Source: Rotaria sordida (taxonomy: Eukaryota; Rotifera; Eurotatoria; Philodinida; Philodinidae). From it: a stretch of DNA of 64,000 bases. The stretch covers positions 26,446-90,445 of the forward strand of contig CAJNOL010000968.1 in assembly GCA_905250125.1 (NCBI GenBank). Reading direction: 5' to 3'. The notes under the pieces were generated by a model. The model was not told where the DNA came from, made no database searches, and saw only the letters and a program-made list of their open reading frames with translations. Both the position numbers and the translations under genes were made by a program. Of this stretch, positions 12,101-24,234 are shown piece after piece. How positions within the stretch are numbered: the stretch's first letter is position 1; each line of letters begins with the position of its first letter.

Positions 12101-14604
12101 GGCTACTCTAAGTAAGATAAAAAATCAATGTATAGTTATTTCTTGTTGTTCATTCTCCTATCACTTGATTCGTAAGAAATTAAAACTTTTCGCTTAATTA
12201 AAAAGAGCATTATATTAGCAAAAAAATTGAAAGTGAACAGTTAATTCACAAACAAAATTCGTCAAACCAACAGTATCACAGCTATATGGAATAGTTTTAG
12301 TTGTATTTATGCACACAAGATTAAGCATGAATATGTTCCATGCAATCAATCTCGGGAGTTGAACGTCTACGTTTTTGTAGACTCGGACTTGAGTCTGAAA
12401 GGACCTGCAGCCCATGGACCGGATACCCGCATATCCATACAGGTAGAGTACGGGTACAAAATTTTTTACCCACGTATCAATCTACCTACTATCGACGACC
12501 TATTGAGCTCATTCAATCGAAAAAATGATGACGCATTCCAAGGATATCGATTTCTATGGATTCGATGAAATACATAACTGCATGAAAAAGAATTTTTTTT
12601 TTTGTCAAAAAGATTCTAAAATGTTAAAGTGATAGTAAACTTATTCAGTTGTTTATAAACAACTATCTCATTTAGCTATGGTTTCATTATGTATTTCGAC
12701 AACGAATGAAAGAATATTTAGCAAAACTGAACGAACGCTAGAGACTATGACTCTTATTATTTCCTGGCATATTACTCCTGTAGTTTTTCGTAATTGGTTA
12801 TCGTCATCATATAAATATTATTATTTTATTCTGATCCATTCAAGCTAAGTAAAATAGTGAATTGATTTTCTGAATTTTGATTATGACTACGGTACGAATA
12901 AAATTTGAGTATGAAATTTACGGGTAGAGTACGGGTACGAAAATTTGTACCCATGTAGTATTCTACTCCCTACTGAACTTTATGTATTATTCATCATTAA
13001 TATGTCAAGCGAAGTCTGTACTTGATATAGTGTCCGTTCAGCGAAAAACATAAGCAAAAGTAAATTTCAGCGAACTTTTTTTGCTTGAGGAGATTTGATT
13101 GTTATGTCTAACGATGATTCATCGTAGTAGATGTGTATATAAATGATAACTCTTATTCGTACTGCTCTTCTTGAGTGTGAGTGTAAGTGTAAATCTTTTC
13201 TCTACTAACCGACATATCTATGTTGATGACTGAAAGTTCGAAAAAATAGTTTGAATTTTTCATACTTATAGTTTATTTCTTAAATCTGATTAAATGTTAT
13301 TTTCTATTTTGTTAAAAATAAAGATTTCAATGTTTCGCAATGATATCTCGTACTTTCTCACTATATATCAAATCTCGAAAATAAAAAAACCAAATTGCAG
13401 TAGTCTTAAGCAGAAAAAAAAACAAAACTCAATTAATGTTCTAATTTATCATTATACCGAGGTTCTCGTTTAAGCATAGATGCTATTAAAGTTCGTAAAT
13501 CACCACTAAATTTCGGTGGAATAGGATTAAATGAACCACTACAAAAAAAAAATGAAAGAAATTAAATTTTGTTTTTTTAGTTTTGTATAAAATATCAATT
13601 ATTACCGAATAATTTTCATAACAAGACCATTCATATTATTAGCATCAAACTATAAAAGAAAAATAATTTTATATAAATTTTATATTATATAATTTCTTAC
13701 AGCATGTTTAAGAGTAGTTACTTCATATAAAACACAACCAAGACTCCAAACATCTGATTTATTATTATATGGTTTTTGTTGACAAATTTCAGGTGATAAA
13801 TAATAAGGTGTACCTATTTGTGTACGTGCAAAATCACATGTACTATACAAAAAAGCGAAAATCAATTCAAAATAAATTAAAAAAAAGAAATTTCAAATTC
13901 ATTACGCATTTAAAACTTTTGAGATTCCAAAATCGCCTAATTTTGCTGAACCATCACGTGTTAGAAAAACATTCTGAAATAAAAATTTCATATGAAAATT
14001 GTTTTTTTTTTTCGTTCTATTTTCATTATTTACTTGTGATTTAATATCACGATGAAGTACTTTTCTATCATGAACATGTTTAAGTGCAAGAGTTATTTGT
14101 ACAAACCAATCAAGTATTTGATCTTCATTAAATAAAATTCCACGTTGAGCTTGTACACGTGAATGTAAATCACCACCATCACAATAATCCATTATGATAA
14201 ATAAACTTACTGGATCTTAATTAGAAAAAAAATAAAATAAAACATATCAATATTTTATTAATTAAATACCTTCAAATGAATCGATATATGAAACAATATA
14301 TGGATGTTTCATTTCACTGAGAACTTTAACCTGAGAGACAAAAAAAAAACGTTAATTGAAATTTGAAAAATTTTTTTCTTTTCTTAATTTAATAATATAC
14401 TTCTTTTCGTGCATCATCACGTTCTTTTTTGACCATCTATTCCAAAAAAAAAAAACGAGAATTTCAATTAAATAAATAAAAATTTACTTTAGCAATTTTT
14501 ATTTCTTTCATAACGAATTTTTTTTCTTCTTCTTTCGGTTGAACAAGCCATGCTTGACCAAAAGCTCCAGAACCGATTAATTTTAGTTTATTGTATTTCT
14601 CCAT
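6123..14604 (-). CDS. NEK1: NEK1/NEK5-type NIMA-related serine/threonine kinase, 23 exons
   Basis: Exons in transcript order: 14488-14604, 14401-14436, 14270-14330, 14034-14215, 13906-13973, 13701-13842, 13606-13649, 13458-13538, 11701-11776, 11392-11648, 11198-11333, 11017-11124, 10874-10969, 10694-10817, 9529-9613, 8819-8915, 8610-8768, 8465-8545, 8293-8384, 7699-8232, 7570-7645, 6318-6824, 6123-6242. All phases join and give 1092 residues, near the size of human NEK1 (about 1250). The N-terminal kinase domain shows [11 protein letters not shown] (glycine loop), VMKEIK (catalytic Lys), [12 protein letters not shown] (catalytic loop), GDFGISK (DFG), GTPYYLSPE and [12 protein letters not shown]. 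It ends with [19 protein letters not shown], a NEK1/3/5 signature. A charged, coiled-coil-rich middle includes NKARGQGYG, as in NEK1/NEK5, and an acidic stretch has seven Asp. NEK1 acts in cilia and the DNA-damage response; that role here is by homology. The 1.68-kb eighth intron and the 0.61-kb intron at 8916-9528 hold mobile-element remnants. Confidence 0.9.
9019..9102 (+). repeat. tRNA-like (SINE-head-like) sequence in a NEK1 intron
   Basis: Within the 8916-9528 intron there is a box-A-like stretch GGCTGAGTGGC (9030-9040). About 43 bases later comes a box-B-like stretch CATTCGAACCT (9073-9083), then GCCACCA. Spacing and motifs resemble RNA polymerase III internal promoters of tRNA genes. 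Acceptor-stem pairing is not evident, so this is more likely a tRNA-derived repeat head or a decayed tRNA than a working tRNA gene. Confidence 0.35.
12000..12960. mobile_element. Decayed hAT-type DNA transposon inside NEK1-like intron 8
   Basis: The intron between exons 8 and 9 is about 1.68 kb, while most neighbours are about 60 bp. It contains two related blocks, each a small palindrome-like GTAGAGTACGGGTAC followed by an A/T run and TACCCA(C/T)G, at about 12444-12476 and 12924-12957. Between them lies a short reading frame resembling the hAT transposase dimerisation region. Subterminal GGGTAC/GTACCC blocks are typical of several hAT families. Boundaries and target duplication are not identified. 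Confidence 0.45.
12663..12749 (+). pseudogene. hAT transposase C-terminal dimerisation fragment
   Basis: An open stretch of 29 codons reads [22 protein letters not shown]. It matches the conserved hAT C-terminal pattern L-x-x-L-A...L-x-I...(S/T)-x-x-E-R-x-F-S. Nothing else of the transposase is recognisable around it, so this is a relic. It lies on the strand opposite to the host NEK1-like gene. Confidence 0.5.
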
Positions 14605-14870
14605 TTATTCAAATTAAACTAAAAATACAAGAGATTATTGACGTCAATATAAAATAAAATCATGAATCATCGGGATTTTTAGCCATACTCGTGTATTCTA
14701 CCATCGATACCACCTCTAACATAGACTAAAAAAAAATAAACAGATAGCAGCGACCTCAAGATTTTGATGATATGGACCAACCATCTGGATCGATGTCGTG
14801 TCACTTAATCAAATAATTCTAGTGGTAGGCATTTGAATTATAACGTTTTCGATTGATTTTACTTACAAAA

Positions 14871-15387
14871 ATGCTTGATATCCAATGGCCATTTCCAACA
14901 CATATGGTAAAAAAAAAGTGCTTAAATTATTTTAATTAATCTTTAAGTTTTTCTATTTTTAAAGGATTTTCGTGGTCAAAAAATGGCTGAAAGACTTTTT
15001 CAAGTTATTATTATTTTATTTGGCGTAAGAATTTTTATTCTATATTTATTTTTATTTAATCTAATATTTTTTTTTTTTTTTTGATTATAGATTGTTGGTT
15101 TTCTTGCTGGTTATATGATGCAACAATTTAGTATGACTATGTATAGTGTTCTTTTTGGAGTTTTGGTTTCTGCTTTAGTATGTTTATTTAAATTATGAAT
15201 AGAATAAATAATTTCTTTCTATATATAGTTAACATTACCACCATGGCCAATGTATCGTAATAATCCAGTTGAATGGCAAAAACCAATAGATTCAAATAAT
15301 AAAGAAACAACAATAAATAAAAATGCTTCATCAGTAAAATCACCAAAAAAAGATGTTCGAAAATCAAAAGCAAAAAAGGATGAATAG
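14871..15387 (+). CDS. SPCS1: Signal peptidase complex subunit 1
   Basis: Four exons, 14871-14906, 14965-15024, 15091-15177 and 15229-15387, give 113 residues. The order MDFRGQKMAERLFQ, then a hydrophobic hairpin (IIILFGIVGFLAGYM, and MYSVLFGVLVSALLTL), then LPPWPMYRNNPVEW is characteristic of SPCS1, whose two membrane segments leave both ends in the cytosol. The protein is an accessory subunit of the ER signal peptidase. The C-terminal tail, rich in Lys and Ser, is longer than in vertebrates. The gene starts 266 bp from the divergent NEK1-like start codon, so the two may share a promoter region. A possible polyadenylation signal AATAAA follows at about 15446. Confidence 0.93.
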
Positions 15388-15524
15388 AAAAAAAAGAAAT
15401 ATTCTGAACATTTTTTTTTTTCTTTTCGTTATTGTTATTGTGGAAAAATAAAAATGGATCATATTTGAAAAGAAGAAATATATTTATATTTTCGATGTGC
15501 TTACAAGCGAATTATACAAAATAA

Positions 15525-16195
15525 TTCATTACTTTTCACCACATACTTAAGACACATATTGGTCTTCTCGATAGAATGATGATGATTTTAGCTGAATTAT
15601 TATTCTAGGATGAAGTATTGACAAGAAAATTGAACAAAGAATCTTTGAAATATTGTCTCTGATGAGGAAAGATGCATTTCGAACTGCTGAATCTTTGTCT
15701 CTGAGGTTTCGAATGTTTAGTAGATTTTTCCTATAGGATTCTAGTTTTCAAGCGCACTCATATTTTTCAATTTTCATCTGAAACATTGCTTATACGAAGG
15801 CACCGATTTCTACAAGCAAGTCTAATCGGTACCTTCGTATGAATAATGTTTCGTATGAAAATTGAAAAGTATGATTACGCTTGAAAACTGAGATCCTACT
15901 GGAAAAATCTACTAAATGGTCAATATTTCAACAACAAAGGCCCAGCAGCTCGAATCACTCTAGAGTATTTATCTACTCATTAGGCTCTATCGATTGAATA
16001 TAGTTGCAGTTTAAAAAACGATTTATCACTTGGGGATCTTTCCTCGTTAGAGACAATATTTCAAAGATTCTTTGTTCGATTTTCTTGTCATTATTTCTTT
16101 CTAGAATAAAAATTCAGTGGAAAAATTTTAATCACTTTATCGAGAAGACTTATATGTGTTTGTACCATGTGTTCAAAAGTGATGAAGCACTTCTG
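15525..16195. mobile_element. Imperfect fold-back element (long inverted repeat)
   Basis: The left arm (about 15525-15815) pairs with the right arm (about 15828-16195) around a short loop near 15820. Landmark pairs are TTCTCGATA with TATCGAGAA, CAAAGAATCTTTGAAATATT with AATATTTCAAAGATTCTTTG, and ACCGATT with AATCGGT. Mismatches and small gaps are frequent, so it is an old copy. No coding capacity and no clear target duplication are seen. Confidence 0.7.
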
Positions 16196-19103
16196 GTGTT
16201 TGTTTCGTTAGTTTAGGAATTAAGTAAGCAAATGAAATAATTTTAGAAACATATCTGCTAATAATATCTATGCACGTCTTTAATTATAGCATTGTGTATG
16301 AATTATTCTCAAGATACATGAGAAGATAATACGATTAAGTGTGACACAGTTTCGTTCTTAAGAATTATTGAAAGTTCTAAGTCTTATAAATTAAACTCTT
16401 TCAATATTGCTTTAGATAGGAATCGTAATGTTTAAAACAGTTATATCTACTGGTTTTGGTGTGTTGGAATAATTCTTTTGAATAGTCTATTCTAAACTTT
16501 AGAACTTGGACTGTCTTAGATCTAAATACAATTCAACATGTTTTAAAAAATGGTAAACACCATACGAGTGTATTTATTCTAAAATTTTATCATTTCTACT
16601 CACAAGTAGTGTCCTGTGGGAACGACTTTTCTCAATTCTCGTTCCCTGTAATGCTTTCAGAATTCCTATTATGATTTTATTTTTCTTGTTTAAGCAAAAC
16701 TATCATTAGTAGATATTAGCTTCTATCACCATCGCACTTTGCGCAACATCACATGGCTTTAAATTAAAAATAAAATTATCAGCGATGGTACATTTTGGTA
16801 AAATAAATCAATTATTATTTATACATTGAAATTTATCAACATTAAGTTAAGAGGATTATTGTCTTCATCAATTGAAAACTGGCATCCCACTCCGCCTCTT
16901 TTTCCTCTTTTCTTTTAAAATTCCTCTTTTTAGTCATTAGTTAATGTTACTATATCATACGAAAAGATCACATAACACAAACTGATGTGTCGATCAGTCG
17001 AGGTGTATAGTTAAGGAAGCTAAATTATATGATTTTAGTGATCAACTTCAGCGATGTTATATATTCCTAATTGGGACCTAATTTTTATAGCTCTCTAGTG
17101 GAGGCAAAATCACTCAATTATATTTTCAATGTGAACTCATCATTCTCTCACAATCTTGGTAAGTTTTTCTCGTAAAGATCGACATGTAAAATGATAATAT
17201 CGGCTTACTTTTCTTGATCACTTTTTTCTCAGTTCCAGGATGGCTTGTGATATGAATCTAACAATAGATAGCTAACTCGTAGAGTAACGTATGCGTCAAA
17301 ATAAGAAGAAGTTTCCAGAGTGGCTAGATCTATCCTAGAATCCTATCAGATTCGATAGGATTTCTTCGACAAGATAACTTCTGATAGTATGATGTCGTAA
17401 GTTAAAGATTTCTGCTTATCAGATATCGTTAAAATTTTTTATGTTGTATCCGGCAATATCTGATCCTTCAAAATTACTGAGTTGATTACAGATGCTGTGG
17501 TATATTGCTAGCTTACCTTACGCTATTGATTTACTGTCAAAATGAAGTAATCCCTCTCCCTCCGAGTTTCTCCGTATACAATCACATTTCGGACGATCGT
17601 ATATCTCTAAACCGTACACGGAGAAATATAATTGTATACGACGAAATACAGAGTAAAACGAAAGCCGCAGACGAGCTTTGTTTGTCCATAAACGATTGTA
17701 TTTCTGCGTATACGATGACGGAGTTATATGGTCGCAATACTGGGCGATGTGAAACACTGTATGTCTCCAATTACAAGCGTGTTTGATTGACATGGATTAA
17801 TATTGACAATAGTTTGATGATACTTGGAAGAAATCGGATATGATGGAATGCGATAGCAACAAATAGGGGTGTTCCACTGACCAAAAAGTAGAGGATCATA
17901 CAATCTATCCAATACAGATAAGTCGCTTTCTACAGAACGCAGGAAGATGACCATATTTCACTGGGAAAAATCAAGTGTTTTCGATAGCATGGGGTCAAAC
18001 GATTTCTTAGAAACCCGCTGTCTGGGCACCATTGCAATCACTGTACTAATTTACGCTAGGAAACAGAAAAGTGAAACTGACTTGCGAAAAATGATCAAAA
18101 TCATGGAAGAATTGCTGGAAATTGAAAAAACGAAAAAATACTTTTCTCATATCCACAGTCATCCGAAAAAAGTAACAAAAAGCAGAAAAAAAAACGTTTA
18201 ATGAATTCTGATCGTTTCTATTTCTGTGTGCCAACTTAGTTAAATAGAGTAATATTATAGTTAGATACTACGCAAATAGAATAGTCTATTTTTTCTAATG
18301 TTTTTCCGTTTTCTAATGCATACATAAGCAATTGCAGAAAAATCTCTATGAACAATTCGAAGTTTCGTTTCTTTTTTACTCTTTCAAGTCATATTCAACC
18401 TATATTGATAACGCACGAGTTTTGTCGGATTTATAGTACTATTGTGCCAGTGAGTTTTAGTTTTCTTCGGACGAAACTGTATGCCTCTTTTTCTCCTTTT
18501 TTTTTACAAAGTGTTGGTGAGATGCCAGATTGAAAAGAGAAAAAAAATACTAGCAGATCAACAGCACCCATGAAAAAAAAACGAAAACATTCAAGAGAAG
18601 AAGATGATAAGGACCAAGAAAATAATAGTTTTGATAATTTAATTACATTCAAATGAATAACGGATGAACTTATCTAATTTTTGTTGATAGGTATTTTTTA
18701 TTTGTTTTTTAATCGATAAGCAATACAAAAGTCTTTGGAAGAGTGTCCGAATCAATTTCTTGACAATGTAACATCGTGTTGACTTCGACTTTTTTTTTTT
18801 TTGAAAAAGCAAAGTTCGGAGAGTAGATACATAGAACAAAACAATTTTCAAAAATGCGCGTTTTTAATATCATTCCTGAAGTCTTCACCGGAATTCCCGA
18901 TCTCTGCAAGACATAGAACGGGAAAAATCGTTTTCACAGAACACTAGTACCCACACCCTAGATACTAAGTATCGGTTTCTATAATTGTGTTACGTTCCAT
19001 ACGATGAATCCATAGTTCATTAAATTTTCTTACAAAAAGTACCGGTGGATTCCGAGATTTTAATTATCATGTTTTTTCTATTTATATCACTATTATTGAA
19101 AGA
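16196..19103. other. Gene-less stretch between two inverted-repeat elements
   Basis: No recognised gene. Open frames of 60-93 codons at 17505-17786 and 17947-18201 have no family resemblance. A partly self-complementary segment (about 17570-17735) repeats CGTATAC, GATTGTAT and GGAG/CTCC motifs in both orientations, which suggests another degraded inverted repeat rather than coding sequence. Confidence 0.5.
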
Positions 19104-19111
19104 GATAATGT

Positions 19112-20450
19112 CAGGCCCCGCGCGAGGGTCCCAAGATTGGGGGGGGGGGGGGGGTGTGACGAGATTTCAAGGCAGTCAAGGTTGAGGGAAGCAAAATTTT
19201 TTTTCGCATCAGATCTGATGTTAATCTTTTTCTGCGGACCTAAAATGTAATCATTTTTCGCGAAGCGACAACTTTTTGCAACCTCCTTAAAAAATTTGAT
19301 TTTTTTCTCGCAAATTTTCAAGAAGAGAACTCGAGTCCAATATGAGAAAATTCCTCGATACTGTCGTTATCGAAGGCGACGACTTTGGCACAAATTGCTC
19401 TATATCAAGCTGTTTCAAAGGAAAAGTTGACTAAAGTATTATCCGATCCAAAATAAAAGGCAAGTTACCATTTTTCGAATAACTTTTGATAGGAACGAGA
19501 TAGAGAGCTGCGAGTTTCACCATTCGAAAGAGCGATGTCCGAGCCATCGATCGGTATAGAACTCATTAAGACGGAAGATGCTTTTTTTTTATAGGTACCT
19601 TTGGATCAACACTTTTTCTTTTGAGTATTTTCATCAAGTTTCACGATAATCTCAACTCAAAGTATGTCAAAATATAGCTCAAATCACCCTTTTTTCGCTA
19701 TAAAATTAACATTTGTTTTTTTAAATCCGCTTAGAATAAGCGATTGAGAGATAATGAAATATGTGATAATTTTATAGCGAAAAGAGGGTGATTTGAGCTA
19801 CATTTTGACATACTTTGAGTTGAGATTATCGTGAAACTTGATGAAAATACTCAAAAGAAAAAGTGTTGATCCAAAGGTACCTATTAAAAAAAAGCATCTT
19901 CCGTCTTAATGAGTTCTATACCGATCGATGGCTCGGACATCGCTCTTTCGAATGGTGAAACTCGCAGCTCTCTATCTCGTTCCTATCAAAAGTTATTCGA
20001 AAAATGGTAACTTGCCTTTTATTTTGGATCGGACAATAGGAAGTTTGTCTAAGTTAACTGCGTTACACAATTGTTATTTTTCGCGAAGCGAAAACATTTT
20101 TCAGACTCACGAAAAACTCTTTTTCCCTTATGTTGTTCGAAAGCAAAAAGTGTTGTGATAACTCTTATAGATTTCGCCGCCGAAGGCGGCCACGCTAGTG
20201 ACGATTGTTGGAAAATGAAGCTCTTCAAAAGGAAGAGAGAAGTAAAATTGCATTAAAAACAAAAAAGTCACAGATATTTCTAGGTCGAATACGCTCCCGT
20301 CGTCATGTTTTCGCGAAGCGAAAAATTTAAACATCCCTTCAGAATTTTCTAGCAAAAAATTTCAAAAAGATTTATCGATTTTGTTGGCTACGAATGATTA
20401 ATTATTAATTATTGGGGGGGGTGTACACCCCCCCACTTTCGCGGGGCCTG
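19112..20450. mobile_element. hAT-like non-autonomous element, 1339 bp, with 8-bp target duplication
   Basis: Both ends carry the inverted repeat CAGGCCCCGCG (19112-19122 and, complementary, 20440-20450). The flanks are the same 8 bp, GATAATGT (19104-19111 and 20451-20458). An 8-bp duplication with CAG-type ends is the hAT hallmark. Runs of G/C lie just inside both ends (from about 19140, and about 20414-20434). The interior is a long hairpin: about 19430-19705 pairs closely with about 19765-20040 across a loop of roughly 60 bp. No transposase is present, so mobilisation would need a transposase from elsewhere. Confidence 0.85.
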
Positions 20451-20458
20451 GATAATGT

Positions 20459-22846
20459 CATCGAATAATATACCATTTAAGATATTGACCTCCGTATTCG
20501 AAGCTTATATAGATGTAATTGAATAGAAATCATTCTTTGTTTGCATATATACTAATTGTCGTTGAGGCTCAGAATTTATGAGACACCCTTTATATATGTC
20601 CCAGGCAAAATTAATTTTAGTAGGCGCGAAACAGAGAAATGTTTTTTATTGATTGTTAATCTAACTGTCAATAGAAAAAAAATAACTATTCGTTTACATA
20701 AACTTTAAATAAAAAAAGCAGAACATTCTTTTTCACGTATTTAATCGTATCATAAGTACAGTAATGACTTCTCATTCAACATCAGAAGTTGAATCTCGAA
20801 AACAATTTTATAAACAAGCAAGTAAACATCTTAAATCTTTATATAGCAGATTTCGAGAAAAGATAGTAATCATGCAACCCATGAATGAAAAGATTATTCT
20901 TCATCGCTTTATGAATAAGTGTTCAACAGATTTCGATTCACGTTTTACATCTTGGTGTAGCATTTCTTTTGTCGTACAAAATACTGACTTGAAAATTTTA
21001 CTATGTGATGCAAAGTTTAATTAACTGATATTAGTATATGATGCGATGAACGATGTTTAGAAACGTATTCATGTTGAAACCGAAGCGTCTCGAAAGAGAT
21101 ACTTTTTCAAATAATATACAGCTACTAAATGATTTAAATACCTGATTGTTTTGTAACAACTTTTCGATTATAGCAGTACTTCATGTAACTAGCTATTGAA
21201 AATCTATCGCAATTTAAACATTATCATAGCTGTCTAAAAAAGCTATTTGGAATAAATTGCATACAGCTATTGTATGATTATAATATCTAATTCACTTGTA
21301 ACAAAATTTCATATTGGACTTCTTTTTGTAACCAGCAATTGAGAGTCTACCGCTATATAAAAATCGTCGTACCTATTTGAACATTTTCATACATATCTTA
21401 ATCGATCTGATAACTTATTATAAATAGGTAAAAGACTCATTCAATGCTTGAAATGATCCTTGCTCGAAATAAAATAATTCGAATGAATAAGTACCTGAGT
21501 ATTTATTAAAAAAACTACACATATTTCTTTAGTGTCATTAGAAATTAAAAGGTTATGAGTTGATGAATTTTCTTTTTTTTTGGCCCTTGCTCGAAAAAAA
21601 TCAGTTAGAATACATGGGTGGTTGAGCAATCATAGAACAGCTACGCTTATTTCTTCAATATCGTTAGAGATCAAAAAGGTATTAGTTGACGAATTTTTGT
21701 CTTTGTAGCTCTTACTCAAAATATACCAGTTAGAATACAGGAGTAGCTGAATATTTTATTAAACAATTACACTTTTTTCTTCAGCATCATAAGAGATTAA
21801 AAAGTTATTTGTTGACAAATTTTCTTTGTTTTTCCGCCAAATGACTGCTGCACGATACAATAAATCCCTAGACAGTTATCGATGAATTACAAGAAATATA
21901 ATTGACGTCTTTATAATACTTTGTGTTTCATGTCGAAAAAGAAAATATTACAAAAACCAATATTATCAATATTGCCAACAAGTTCGTTTTTGAACGTTCA
22001 AACATCTATCTCTTACACTAAAATTCTCAACATATAGAATAAATATAACCTTACTCTTAAAGTATATGAACATAGATGTGAAAAAGGATTGAAATAAACA
22101 TAATCTTAATCTTCCTCCTTTTTTTGGTCGAGTAGACGTTTTTTTTTGCTTAGCTGTTTTTGATTGAACGATCAAAGTTTAGATGTAGGTATTGTGCTAT
22201 TTATCAACGAGAGAACTCTATCAATCCATAGCAGCGTGTTTCAGGCATACTGGTGATTACTTAGTGAATCATCTATGTAATTGATTATATGGTATCTGCT
22301 ATTCTTACAGTGGTCATATACAAATAACTTTACGAGAGATTAATGTTTATTGCAGTTTTTGTTGATAGCATTTTATATTGAATCGTAAGAAAGACTATGT
22401 CCACATAAATCTATTTATCGAGCTTTCTGTAAATAAACAGATCTTGTTACTAAAGATCAGAATCAAAACAAATAGTTAATATAAGAAACTCTACGACAAT
22501 AGATTATTAAAAGGGTAAAAAATATCAATAACTTCATTGAAAGACTAAAACTGACTTCTATTCAAACAAAATATGTTGTTTAATCTTTCGAATTTCTTGC
22601 CTTTCAAAACTCAACTACATTTTAACAGACTATATTGACGAATCCTAAAAATTTCTAAAATCGATTAAATTTTAATAGAATATAATGGCTGAACTCTACA
22701 TCTTCCTAAATTTTAGTTAGATTTGCATTAGAAAAAGTGGCGAACTCTACATCTTACAAAATATTGTCTAGATTTGCATTAAAAACGCGGAGTAAATTGT
22801 TAAGTTTGAAAATTTAGATAAATTTAAATTTAACTGGGGCTGAACT
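20459..22846. repeat. Decayed tandem-repeat block
   Basis: Three separate low-copy arrays follow one another. About 21117-21400 has two copies with a period of about 143 bp, each beginning TACAGCTA. About 21459-21835 has three copies with a period of about 125 bp, each opening CTTGCTCGAAA or CTTACTCAAAA and ending GAATTTTCTTTG or similar. About 22686-22790 has two copies with a period of about 53 bp, each with GAACTCTACATCTT and AGATTTGCATTA. Copies are diverged. No gene is supported; an 86-codon frame at 20764-21024 has no recognisable family. Confidence 0.65.
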
Positions 22847-22850
22847 TAAG

Positions 22851-24234
22851 GGGCTCCCCCCGTCAGAAAATCGATTTTTCTGAAAAAATTCGATTTTGAG
22901 ATAAGCACATATACTGAAAGCCCAAAGTGTCCTCTTTCAGATTATGTGCGATTTATTGCACTTTGAATGGTTTTTGATGGTGAAAATAGCGGTTTTCTGG
23001 GAGCAGTAGTAGAAATATAAGGTTTTTCCAGAAATTTTCCGTAGTTACGGAGATGTGACAGTGGTCAACAAACCTGTAGATGGTTCCAAATGAGAAATAC
23101 ATATACATTCTGTTATTATCATTAATTACAGCAATATGGCGGGTTTTTAGAACGAGATTTTTGGAACCGTTTTCTACAAAAAAAAGAGGTTCAAGCGATT
23201 TTCTATGCTAGTTTACATTCATTTTTGCTCATTCCAAACATATATAGGTTATTTTCGATTGCGCATCCGCTGAACACAGTTAGAGGGTACTCTCTGAGAT
23301 AGCAAGAGGAAAAAAACCAGCATTCCACTGTTTATTGTGCACCTAAATCAATAAAAGTTTCTACTGAAAAGACAACATCTGTCTGTTTATGACAATCATA
23401 ACTAATTAATATCTGATGGAAATTTGGATCTTAGAATTTCTTTTATCAAGGCCGGCCACTCATATGTCTCATAATCTTCCGAAGTTAATTTTTTTTGCTG
23501 ACCATCTCTCCCATCATCGTAGTGGTTTCTGCTTCGAGTCCTTTATACATGACGAAATTGTAGTATAGAGGTCATGACAGTCATAGTGAAATTAAAAATT
23601 GTTTCAAATTCTTATTTAATTATGTCACTTAAAAAGAGAATTTTACGCTGATTTCAAACATATATAACACTGATTACTTTTGTTACATTCACACCCATTT
23701 ACACATCTCACAAACTTGTTGATTCGTTTTCTCAAAATCACTTTTTTGAAGAATTAGGAACCGATTTCTCAGACTATAGAAGAGGTAGCGAGCTACCGTT
23801 TTTTTTAAATAAAAGAAGAGACCTATGTCTAGAAATGTATATAGCGTTTTTTTGAAATTCGATTTCCTTGTTGAGGTAACTGGATAACACTGATGTCAAA
23901 AAACGCTAAGTTCCGAATTATTGGAGAAAAATGTCTCGGAAATCCGAACAAAATCGAATTTCGAAAAAATGGTATATACATTTGTAGACTCAGGTCTTCT
24001 CTTTTATTTAAAACAAACGTTAGCTCTCTAGCTCTTCGACAGCCCGAGAAATCGGTACTTTACGAAGACCACCATTTTAAGAACTAATTTGTCCATAACT
24101 CGTTAAAACAAAAATTTTATGAATCAAAAATTTGCAACAAATTAAGTTAACGCAACACACATATTCCCTGAAAATTTCAGCCAAATCGGCCCACGGATAA
24201 CGAAAAACGATTCCTGAGGGGGGGGGGGAGCCCC
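22851..24234. mobile_element. TTAA-flanked non-autonomous transposon, 1384 bp
   Basis: The ends are GGGGCTCCCCCC (22851) and its complement ending GGGGGAGCCCC (24234), flanked on both sides by TTAA (22847-22850 and 24235-24238). A TTAA duplication is the piggyBac-type signature; a TA duplication with AGGGGCTCCCC ends is also formally possible. An internal inverted pair is present, about 23757-23875 against about 23930-24057, with ACCGATTTCTC and GAGAAATCGGT as outer landmarks. No transposase is seen; the 64-codon frame at 23893-24087 lies in the right arm and is incidental. Confidence 0.78.

Noticed and set aside
13437..13457. Treating the kinase as a complete short gene ending at YNDKLEH-stop
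   Set aside because: The sequence at 11701-11776 supplies the exact missing kinase end ([10 protein letters not shown]...) in matching phase, so the main product is the long NEK1-type protein; the short form is kept only as a possible isoform.
17505..17786. 93-codon plus-strand frame with a hydrophobic start resembling a signal peptide
   Set aside because: No family resemblance, overlapping frames of similar length on the other strand, and the segment is partly self-complementary, so the frame is probably chance in a degraded repeat.
20764..21024. 86-codon plus-strand frame with native-looking codons
   Set aside because: No recognisable domain, no neighbouring exons and no conserved motif. 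It could be a remnant, but it cannot be supported.
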